DNA of 64,000 nt. Origin: Isoperla grammatica. Taxonomy: Eukaryota; Arthropoda; Insecta; Plecoptera; Perlodidae. Where the stretch lies: contig OX246746.1 in assembly GCA_945910005.1 (NCBI GenBank), positions 25,753,075 to 25,817,074 of the forward strand. The letters are read 5' to 3'. Shown here piece by piece: positions 55,126-64,000 of this stretch. Both the position numbers and the translations under genes were made by a program. The notes under the pieces are model-generated. The model was not told the origin of the DNA and searched no databases. It saw nothing but the letters and a program-made list of their open reading frames with translations. Numbering within the stretch: the stretch's first letter is position 1; each line of letters starts with the position of its first letter.

Positions 55126-56511
55126 GGGTCAATCGGGGTAAGTGTGGCACCTTTTTGTGTTGTTTGAGTTTGAAGCCCTGTCACGGTCAAACCACTTACC
55201 ATAAATACACCATAAAAAATAGGAAGATCAATCAATCCATTGCCAATATGTACCCCCTAATATCAGTACAAATTTAATTAGCAAATTACCCTTTAAAAAA
55301 AATTAATTAACGAAGTATGCACCCTGCCACACTTGCCCACATTATGGGGTAAGTGTGGCAGCACCGGGGGGAAGTGTGGCACCCTCATAGTTTTACACAG
55401 AAATAATGGATATTGAAGCTAGGGGAAAGTGTGGCAGGGTAAGGCATACTCTTGTTATGCTTATGAATTTTTTTCAGATTTTTATTGATTTTACTTTGCA
55501 TTTTATAGCGTTATTACTGGAACACGGTCGATGAATACTACTACTAATACTTATGATTTGGCCAATATGTAAGAATATCACTTTAACTACCTATAGTACA
55601 ATTTAGATGCATTTCTTACCATTTAACACTCCTCAAATAAAATTTGAAAAAGTGTTGTTTGTCACACAATGTACTTACCCACTATGTGCTATTATGTATC
55701 CTGAATAAAATTACAAATTACAAAAAGTTGCGTGTGATCTTAGGCGCACCCCCTTGAACGCGTCGGTGCCTGACACAAAGTGCCAATAATCCAACCAAAA
55801 TTGCGAATGTCTTTAGAAGCGGCTAATAGGGCGAAAGCAACTGGGAGTTGCGAAAATATGAGACGACTGACAAGACCGCAGGACGGTCGGCTAGTTCGTA
55901 CACTGGCCACCGGGCGCGCGCCAAGCGCCAACGAGCGAGGCGCACTTTTGTCACACAAACGCACATGCGTGCCGACGGGGATGGGGGACGACGGTCGCGG
56001 CCTTAAACGCGCTTTTTCAAACCCATGGCCACTGACACCAAAAAGTGCAACTCATAGCTACAGCCTTCTAAATGTTAAGCAGTACTGTAATGCAAAAACA
56101 TTGATGCCACACTTACCCCAGGAATAAAATTATGTGGGGCAAGTGTGGCACCATGAATAAAAGCTGCACTGCTAATTTTTTTAATTTTTTTATTAAATCA
56201 ATTTAGATACCTTTAACCTTACTGTAACCAACATCAACAATAACTAAATATTACTGATACAATCATAGTGTTGGAACAAAACATTAGACAAGTCGGACGA
56301 ATCGAGTTGGACAAATGAAAAACATAAGCTGATCAATATGCCAATAGCTCTTGGAGAAGAGATAGGAGATGAGTATGAATTGAAGATGACAACCTCCATA
56401 TATCACTGATCAATTTGTGTTTTTTTTTTGTTTTTTTTTACTCTATATAAACAAGAAAGTTATGTCCGGGTGCCACACTTACCCCGCTGCCACACTTACC
56501 CCGATTGACCC
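55126..56511. mobile_element. DNA element with GGGTCAATCGGGGTAAGTG ends, TA-flanked
   Basis: GGGTCAATCGGGGTAAGTG (55126) is mirrored by CACTTACCCCGATTGACCC (to 56511), with TA on both outer sides. Near-terminal and internal copies of GGGGTAAGTGTGGCA and GTGTGGCACC occur in both orientations (about 55350-55435, 56105-56150 and 56470-56500), forming sub-terminal repeats. The open frame at 55780-56127 has no recognisable domain. TA duplication and length suggest a Tc1/mariner/pogo-like non-autonomous element, but the superfamily is uncertain. Confidence 0.75.
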
Positions 56512-56666
56512 TACTGTTTTATACTTATATAATATATTATAATATATTAATATTATAAGCATAATATATTATATATTATGCTTATAGCCTATATATATAC
56601 TAGGCCTAGCGTAGGCCTATGCCCTAAACTATACAATATTCTAACCTGTCTTGATCTAACATTATA

Positions 56667-59442
56667 ATGAGTCTTGTTAGGTTTGTTTTAGGCAGACATG
56701 ATTGCTACTGCAAGGCAAAAGGCTGCAAGCACCTACAATCCGTTATCTGTGCTGCAAGTCTACATACACCGACACCAGTTGTCTGTGCCGACACTAACAC
56801 ATCTTTCTTCCGTTTCCCTAAAGAGGTTGACCGTTGTGCTATATGGGTGGAGCGTTCTGGTAATTAACAGTTATTTGGATTAGATTCAGTTAGCCTGAAC
56901 ACTTTTGCTAGATTGTGTTCTAAACATTTCAGCCGGAACCAATTTACTCACGATTCAATGAAACGGCTCCTTTGTACTGTTGTATCATCTGTAGGTATAT
57001 TTCAGCCAAGAGCACCGGATAACATTCCTCCACGGCTAACCCCGGAGCTAGACCAGACCGCTAACCCTTCAGAAGATATGTATTTCTTCGAAGATGCTGA
57101 ATTGGAGGTCGAGATTCTGTCATCCAAGTACATCGAGAGTGAACCTTCTACACATATTGATTCTTCCATACCTAGTGTTTCTTACAGTCCTGTTGCATCT
57201 AGCACGCCGAAAGGACCCCGAAAAGAACTCGAGGTTCTTGACTCAAGTCCAAAAAATGTGTTTGTTTGCAGATCGGGGTTCTAAGAAAACAAACCTGATT
57301 TTGACAACACCTATACGTATACGTTTTGTGCCAAAGCCGCTATCCCCGGGCAGGAAGTGCTCAAATAAGTTGTTGTTAAAATGTAAACGTAAGTGGTGTA
57401 TTTTAAAAGCAGTTGATGCAACTAAAGTCTCGGAGCTCATCCCCCGCAAGAAAAAGATGCACGCCATGATTGTCAAAGCCAAGAAACGTCTCGTAGTTTT
57501 GGAACGCAGATGTTAGGAGATGAAACTTGGCATTCGAGATATGCATATTGCATAGTAACCTTTTGGAACGCAGATGTAAGGAGATGAGACTTGGCATTCG
57601 AGATATATGCGTAGTAACCTAACATCTACTTTTATCCGGCAGCTTGAAACCGATGTTTCACCAGCAGCAGCTCCTGACTGTTTCAAAGTCAGATCTGCTG
57701 TGGGAAGAACACGGACATTAATTACAGTCTTAAATAAGATTCCTTTCCTTCCAGGTATAAATGTGCAGACCTTTAAACATTTAAAAGAAATGGTACTGAA
57801 AATGAATCCTTCTGACAGAGTTTGCTGTCTCCTTTTTGATGAGGTTGCACTTAGTTGCAGTGTTTACTATTCTGAGAAGTTGGACCATATCATTGGATTT
57901 GAGGACTTTGGTAGTCACGGAAAGTGAAAAAGTGAAAGCTTTATTTGCTAATCATGCTCTTGTTTCCATGGTCCGTGGATTGCGTAAGAAGTGGAAACAG
58001 CCAGTTGCTTACTACTTTTGCAAAGATTGCACTAAAACCAATGTATTGCATAAACTAATACATGAAGTTGTTGTTGCATTACAAGAAACCGGTCTTCATG
58101 TACTGTGCACTAGCTGTGACCAAGGCCCGACCAATAGAGCCGCCTTAGACTACCTTGCCAAGAACAACCCTTCTGATTTACAGCTCCCCCAGTATGACAA
58201 GTGCTTCAAAATCAACGAGGATAACATTGTGGTAATCTACGACTCGCCTCATTTATTAAAGTCTTCGTAATGCATCTTTGAAGTACAATTTTGATAGCCT
58301 TCTAGCGATCCTACATCTGCTGACGACAACATCAATGTCCAGGCAAGAGCAAGTTGGGATCATATCCGTCTGTTTTACAGAAATGACAAAGAGACTATGT
58401 TCCCAAGGGCACCAAAACTGACGAAATCTCACATTGACCCCACAAGTAACCAGAAGATGAGAGTGAAATTGGCAGCTCAAGTTTTCAGTCAGCGGGTTGC
58501 TAGCGGTATTGATAGCATGATTGCAGATCCCAGTTTGTTTGGAGAAACAGATGCAAGCCAACACTACATGCCATCTAGTGCAATTTACACTGCTTAGTTT
58601 CTTTCAGATGTTGATCGAGTTGTTTGATTCGTTCAATGGAACCTGTGTCCGACCTCAGCATTTGACAATGCATCGTGTGTGTTTACAGAAACATTCAATT
58701 CATTCAACTTTTTGGCCCAGGATAATTAAAAAAATTAACAGTTGGAGGTTTGTCGATGACAAGGGTAAAGTTCATCGTTCTCCCTTTCAGGATGGATGGT
58801 TGACAACAATTCACGGTTCCATACTAGTTGGCCAACTTCTGAAAGAGAAGTATGGTATCAAGGTATTGCAGACGCGGCGTCTCAACCAGGATTCTATAGA
58901 AAACCTGTTTTGCCTCATAAGACAGCACGGACAAGATAATACTAACCCATCTTGTTCCCAGTTTGTGTCTGCATTGATAACCTACATCGTTAATGGTATG
59001 ATGAGGGCAGCTTCAAGTGGATCGAACTGTGTGGCTGACGCTGATGACTTGCTAACAAACCTCCAGTCCTTTCTCCAACCCGCAGATGATTGATCCTGAT
59101 TGATTGATTGATCCATTGATCCTATCCGTTTTTACAGATGGTAACAATAGTCAAGTATATAACACTAGTGTAGATGATGTTCCCACGGTGGGTGTAGACA
59201 ATGAGATGGAACCATTTGGAAGAGATGACGATCTCAACGAGGAAAATGAAGACACCGATTTTAACTTAGATGCTCTTGATTTTACAGAAGTATTTCCAGA
59301 AGTATTGAACTTCGTAGAATCAAACTCGACATTACCTGAAAATGAGAGAAGTACTGTTGCCTACGTCTGTGGTTACATCATTCGCAAGATAGTAGCTAGC
59401 TGCGAGTGTTGCAAGACCCTGTCCATCTCAAGTAGCAGGTGA
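56667..59442 (+). pseudogene. THAP-domain P-element-type transposase, decayed
   Basis: Successive plus-strand pieces in shifting frames make up one transposase. They are a THAP-like DNA-binding domain (TSFFRFPKEVDRCAIW, then LCSKHFSRNQF), a basic/coiled linker, and an RNase H-like catalytic core. The core shows LLFDEVAL near 57829, TSCDQGPTNRA near 58113 and DSPHLLK near 58240, candidates for the acidic triad. A C-terminal P-element block follows (WDHIRLFY, LNQDSIENLFCLIRQHG near 58890-58930, and AYVCGYIIRKI ... CECC near 59360-59410). P-element and THAP9 transposases cut and paste DNA with 8-bp duplications. Frame changes near 57280, 57520-57600, 57910-57930, 58261, 58590 and 59090 and a stop in the THAP region make it non-functional. 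Terminal repeats were not found. Confidence 0.9.
57499..57620. repeat. Tandem duplication of about 60 bp inside the THAP pseudogene
   Basis: TTTTGGAACGCAGATGT...GGCATTCGAGATAT occurs at about 57499 and 57560, with the AGTAACCT word repeated after each copy. The duplication breaks the reading frame. Confidence 0.85.
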
Positions 59443-60298
59443 TCACATTATCATTAATTTCAGGGAACGTAGTGACAAATGGAGATTTTCAACAAGTAAC
59501 GGAACAAAGCCTAACAGAGTAACAGTTAAGCATAGGGTGTGTTCCCAAAACAATGCTACACCACCAACTTATCCAAGGCATTATGTCCCTGTATTTAGGA
59601 CTAAATAGATATATGGATAAAAGTCAACTTTGATTTTACATTTTATATTACAAATTGCAATACATTGCATACATACAAAATACTGTCCAACAAACCCATC
59701 TAGAAACTGTAGTTATATAGCACTGCAGATAATTATATGGGTGTGTTCTGTTGGCTAGCAATTACTTCAAAAAGATTTGTTTTCTTTTTTTTCTACATTT
59801 GTAGCTGAGCTGAGCTGCAGCTAAGGGTCAGAATGACTTCCTTGGCCTCTATGGGTTTAACTTGTACTAGGTCTAGGCCTCAATGGTTTTAGTGTAAGAA
59901 ATGTGGGCTACCTACAGGACCGCATATGGAGTTGAGAAACATCCTGAAAAGACATAGGCTTCATATTGTTTTATTGTTCAGTGTTAAGAGGACGAAGGCA
60001 TTAGCCGCTCCGCGCGACTCTACCCAGAGATCGCGCCACCGTGGAACGGCACACTGGCGGTTGTAGGTGCGATGCGGAGAGGCGCGGGGTACGGTAAAGC
60101 ACTCGAGGGGAGGCAAGGCGGCGTAGTGGGAAAGCATGAGTCACGTGTCCGTGCGTTATATCGTTAGGCGGTGCCGCGGCCGCGCAACCTTAGTTATTTC
60201 CTAATCAAGTTACACGGCGGTAAAATGCAAACTCAAAGAGAGTTGTTGGTATAGGGACAATAATTGTAAATCATGACTATCTGTGACGTACTAAGGGC
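59443..60298. other. Non-coding, with a CpG-rich island at about 59990-60190
   Basis: Most of this stretch is AT-rich without a gene. The segment 59990-60190 is abruptly GC- and CpG-rich (CGCTCCGCGCGAC, GGTGCCGCGGCCGCG) and includes GAGTCACGTGTC. It could be a promoter CpG cluster or the GC-rich core of a transposon like those in other MITEs here. Confidence 0.4.
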
Positions 60299-60314
60299 TA
60301 TGATTATTATTATA

Positions 60315-60364
<50 letters not shown>

Positions 60365-60393
60365 TTTATTATTATTATTATTATTATTATTGC
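60299..60393. repeat. (ATT)n microsatellite
   Basis: About 90 bp of ATT units, interrupted once by ACTATTTT. Confidence 0.95.
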
Positions 60394-60454
60394 TATGCTA
60401 CTATTGTTTTCACTGATTAATCACAGGTTATCGATCCCTGGTCCGATTGTCATT

Positions 60455-60615
60455 TCATTACACATCACAGTCACAGTCACACAACAGTATCTAGGTAGTC
60501 TAAAACAAACCCGCTCTCCGCGCATCCAGGATCAGGATGCGTGGTCTGGCAGTCATTTCATTTGACATAAATCACACAACAGTATCTATAGGCTAGTCTA
60601 GAACAAGGTCCACTA
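60455..60615. repeat. Repeat unit with CCGCTCTCCGCGCATCCAGG, copy 1
   Basis: The segment with ACCCGCTCTCCGCGCATCC, GGATGCGTGGTCTG and ACACAACAGTATCTA recurs twice as a tandem pair of about 99 bp at 62850-63050. Here it is a single, slightly diverged copy. It ends with CTAGAACAAGGTCC, whose reverse complement GGACCTTGGTCTAGGA lies at 62846-62861. Confidence 0.8.
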
Positions 60616-61199
60616 AATCCCCTTGTGGGGTGTCGTCGAACTCCAAAACAAGATCATTCAATGAGATCCAAAATCGCCATTTTGGATCCAACTACAAAAA
60701 TCTAATTATTATTTAAACTAGGAAAACGCTCCGCGTTGACAGATGAGCAAGTTGGTTCAATGTTTTAAAGCAAACAAATCTTTTGAATATCATATTTCTC
60801 TTTAAAAAAAAAATACCTTTATAATAAACATATGATTTTTTTACAAGATGACGGAGCAAGTTACAACCTTATTACTTGTGTATATTATTTCTCGATATGT
60901 TTCTAATAAATGCACGAAATATTAGTTAAATTCGTTAAGATGTTTCCTTTAAATAAATTAAAACCTTTAAGTTGATTTTTCAATGGATTTCCGCATAATT
61001 TAATTCGACCGTGGTCGACTCAATAGGCTCTCATTCATAAACTGTTAACCCTATCAGTGTATGGAAAGTTCCATAATGTAGATATAGACTATATCTAAAA
61101 TGTAATGTTGTTTAATCATACAATTACCCGCTTTTAAATTATAATAAAAGATTTTTACTTTGTCACAAAGTTCGCTGCTAACATTTGCATTTTTGCCGT
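60616..61199. other. AT-rich DNA, nothing recognised
   Basis: No coding frame, repeat or RNA gene can be supported. Confidence 0.5.
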
Positions 61200-62285
61200 G
61201 AAAGTCATAAAACATAACCCGTCATTGTAGCCATTCTATGATAGCTATCGCAATTCCAAATACAAAGTGAGAAAGGTCTGACTGCGTAAGCCATTTCGGC
61301 AGCATACTATGTGCATCTAACTTCAATGGTCCGCAAATGCGGAACAAATCGGTGGAACACTGTAAAAATGGAGAAAATGTATGCCGTAAATAAACAATAT
61401 TTTTTTATAACATGGCGGTTAAAGCTAAAATTTTGAAACTATTGTCGAGTGTTAGTATCATTGATGTGGACCTACATGCAAAACATTATTTTTATTCGTT
61501 TGCAAATGTTCATTTAATTCAATAAATTAAAAAACATGTTTTTCAGTTATTAATTTTTTGTAGGTTGGCATCTTACGTCATTGTACCCATTCTATGACAG
61601 CTATCGAGATTCCAAATAATTGTGAACATGTATAATTACGTACGCTATGTTTGGTGTAACATATGTGCATCTACCTGTAATAGTCCGCAAATGCGAATGA
61701 TATCGGTGGAACAGTGTAAAAATGAAACAATTATTACCGTAAAGAAACAATATTTTTTTATAACATGGCGGTTAAAGCTAAAATTTTGAAACTATTGTCG
61801 AGTGTTAGTATCATTGATGTGGACCTACATGCAAAACATTATTTTTATTCGTTTGCAAATGTTCATTTAATTCAATAAATTAAAAAACATGTTTTTCAGT
61901 TATTAATTTTTTGTAGGTTGGCATCTTACGTCATTGTACCCATTCTATGACAGCTATCGAGATTCCAAATAATTGTGAACATGTATAATTACGTACGCTA
62001 TGTTTGGTGTAACATATCTGCATCTACCTGTAATAGTCCGCAAATGCGAATGATATCGGTGGAACAGTGTAAAAATGAAACAATTATTACCGTAAAGAAA
62101 CAATATTTTTTTATAACATGGCGGATCGACTAACAATTTTGAAACTATTGTCAAGTGTTGGTACAGTTGATGATAATCTACAAGTGAAACGTCATTAAAA
62201 TCCGTTGGTAAGTTTTCATTTCATTAAATAAATAAACAAATTTTATTTTTCAGTAATTATATTTTGTAGGTTGGCATCTTGACGA
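61200..62285. repeat. 353-bp tandem repeat, about three copies
   Basis: The word CATGGCGG recurs at 61411, 61764 and 62117, exactly 353 bp apart. Shared words are GCATCTTACGTCATTGTACC, ATTCTATGACAGCTATCGA, CCGCAAATGCGAATGATATC and GAACAGTGTAAAAATG. The middle copies are nearly identical; the first (from about 61200) and the last are diverged. No stable reading frame is present. Confidence 0.92.
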
Positions 62286-62387
62286 ATTTTGCTGGTTATG
62301 TTAACAACATCGAGTTTAGTGGTCACGAACGTTGCCCGAAAAAAATTGCCCGTTTGACCTGTGCGCGACGAACAAAATTTAGCGCAC

Positions 62388-62552
<165 letters not shown>

Positions 62553-62849
62553 TCACTCCGCTTCGCTACGCTCATCTAATAATCCTCACCAATAATGTGA
62601 GCTTACGCGTAAAGTATTTTGTTGAAAATATATATAGAATGTGAAGCAAACATCTCATTACAGTTTGTTATTTTGCCTTTTTGGCCCATAATTTGTTTTG
62701 AAAGATAAATTTATTTGTTTTTCTGAATGATTCTCCCATTTGAATAACATTAGATTTTTAACATTATAGAAATTAGAAATAGTTCATAGTCTTATAGATG
62801 ACCTTACTTCGCGCGCGCTGTGCGCGCGCTACTAGCGATCTAATGGACC

Positions 62850-63055
62850 TTGGTCTAGGACGAACCCGCTCTCCGCACATCCAGGAGCAGGATGCGTGGT
62901 CTGACAGTCATGACATTACACATCACAGTCACACAACAGTATCTAGGCTAGTCTGGGACAAACCCGCTCTCCGCGCATCCAGGAGCAGGATGCGTGGTCT
63001 GACAGTCATTTCATTACACATCACAGTCACACAACAGTATCTATAGGCTAACAGA
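62850..63055. repeat. Tandem pair of about 99-bp units (same family as 60455-60615)
   Basis: ACCCGCTCTCCGC begins at 62863 and again at 62962, each followed by ATCCAGGAGCAGGATGCGTG and CATCACAGTCACACAACAG. The unit is a dispersed short repeat; no tRNA-like promoter boxes were identified. Confidence 0.85.
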
Positions 63056-63213
63056 TAATAGAAAAATAAAATTGAAGTAAAAGGGACAGAAGTATCAGTG
63101 AACAGTTTACGGTATAGGGCAATTTGCTAACAATCGAGACAAATAGGACACTTCAGTCCAGGGACACCTCTTTTCAGCGGGGGTTTTATACGGTACTTTT
63201 AATAAGTGACGAG

Positions 63214-63450
63214 GTGACGATAGATAGATAGATAGATAATGGTCTTTATTGAAGGCGGGATTAAGGCCAGCTAGGCCTTATCTTCCATCCAACGTTTTAA
63301 CAAATAATAAATTTTTGATACAGACAATAAACAATATACAGTAGTACAATAATATTAATAATATAAGGATAAGTGTACGAACATTAAACTTCTCAATACA
63401 TATACTAAAATACAAACTCATAATGAGAAACAAAAAATTAATTGCAATTA
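63214..63450 (-). mobile_element. 3' end of a LINE with GATA tail
   Basis: On the minus strand the sequence reads a terminal AATAAAGACCATTATC followed by (TATC)n at 63214-63238. Before it come GGAAGATAAGGCCTAGC and a GGCCTTAATCCCGCC hairpin. A short stem-loop and a simple-repeat tail without poly-A are typical of CR1/L2-type LINE ends. Upstream coding sequence is not present. The 5' limit (about 63450) is a guess. Confidence 0.55.
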
Positions 63451-64000
63451 AGGTTAACCATTCATTCGAAAACTGTATTATAGTTTAATTTAAAGTTAGC
63501 GACAACATTATAGAATATAATAATAACGCAGTAATTATTTTATCAGTGTCTACGATCATTCATACATATCAATTTAACAAAACAAACAAACAAAAGAAGC
63601 AGGAAAACAGGAAACAAGCTTATCATTCATACACACCCCATTCATACGGCAACAAGAAAGTTTTACGAAATTTTAGTCAATAATATATAGCTTTATACGA
63701 GAGAGAGAGAAAGAGAGAGAGACCGCGCTGAGCAACAAACATTTGCGCCGAAAAGCAGTCGGGCCACCTGCATGTGTGCAGCGTGGCTGTCGACGCTTGT
63801 CACTTCCTCTCCAACACGTGCGACGTAGCGACTCCGCGCTCGCAATACAAATTGCAGGGACAGCGGTATACTATCCCGCCATACGCAAAACTGTCGTTCG
63901 CTGTAGAAACTGTGGTGATAATGCGAAAATTATGAATTTTCTATATGTTTCGCAATAGAGACTAAAGAACAGGCCTAGTAACACGAAATTTTGTTATCTG
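63451..64000. other. Window end, no supported gene
   Basis: AT-rich sequence to 63690, then a (GA)n run (63700-63722), then a GC-rich stretch (63723-63880) with CGCGCTGAGC and CGACGTAGCGACTC, similar in composition to the GC-rich centres of other MITEs. The short open frame at 63743-63958 has no recognised domain. Confidence 0.4.

Overview
The window is animal nuclear DNA, most likely from an invertebrate. It holds one large multi-exon host gene with canonical GT-AG introns and long AT-rich introns, buried in transposable elements. Short runs of the arthropod-type telomere unit (TTAGG/TAACC) near 24.59 kb and 53.27 kb weakly favour an arthropod. The very frequent palindromic AGGCCT/CTAGGCCTAG words look like a genome-wide habit of this species. 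I cannot name the species.

Host gene (minus strand, about 45.7 to 5.0 kb). Ten exons can be chained with consistent splice phases into one 8,580-nt reading frame (2,859 codons plus stop). It encodes a nuclear-looking, low-complexity SR-type protein with Lys/Ser blocks, a ladder of eight tryptophan repeats whose first member resembles a U2AF ligand motif, an Arg/Ser domain, and a proline-rich C-terminal half. I do not recognise the family. The 5' end lies at a compact, probably bidirectional promoter (about 45.54-45.72 kb). The last exon runs into a 53-bp tandem array that supplies its final codons and stop.

Elements inside the host gene, from low to high coordinate: a 53-bp array (3.65-5.06 kb); a Penelope-like retroelement with an inverted second 3' end (6.6-9.8 kb); a LINE 3' fragment (11.35-11.73 kb); a hAT element with a CGGBP1-like zinc-finger fragment (12.95-14.32 kb); a nearly intact ZMYM-type hAT (15.45-18.80 kb) in the middle of an older palindrome; several small hAT-type MITEs with 8-bp target duplications; a foldback Mutator-like element with a 9-bp duplication (24.40-24.78 kb); and an 8.4-kb hAT-ended element (26.94-35.31 kb) carrying about 95 copies of a 67-bp satellite.

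Right third. Divergent from the host promoter is a small reading frame split by a MITE (45.72-46.39 kb). It is followed by a LINE of the CR1/L2 type (about 46.64-51.68 kb) whose ORF1 combines a PHD-like finger, a macro (ADP-ribose-binding) domain and an SGNH esterase, ahead of an APE endonuclease/reverse transcriptase ORF2. This is the most unusual system in the window. Further right are AGGCCT-dense duplicated DNA, an element with GTGGCA-rich TIRs (55.13-56.51 kb), a decayed THAP/P-element transposase (56.67-59.44 kb), a 353-bp tandem repeat (61.2-62.3 kb), microsatellites and a minus-strand LINE 3' tail (63.2 kb).

Coordinates of splice sites, TIRs and target duplications were read by eye. 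Family calls rest on motif recognition without database searches.
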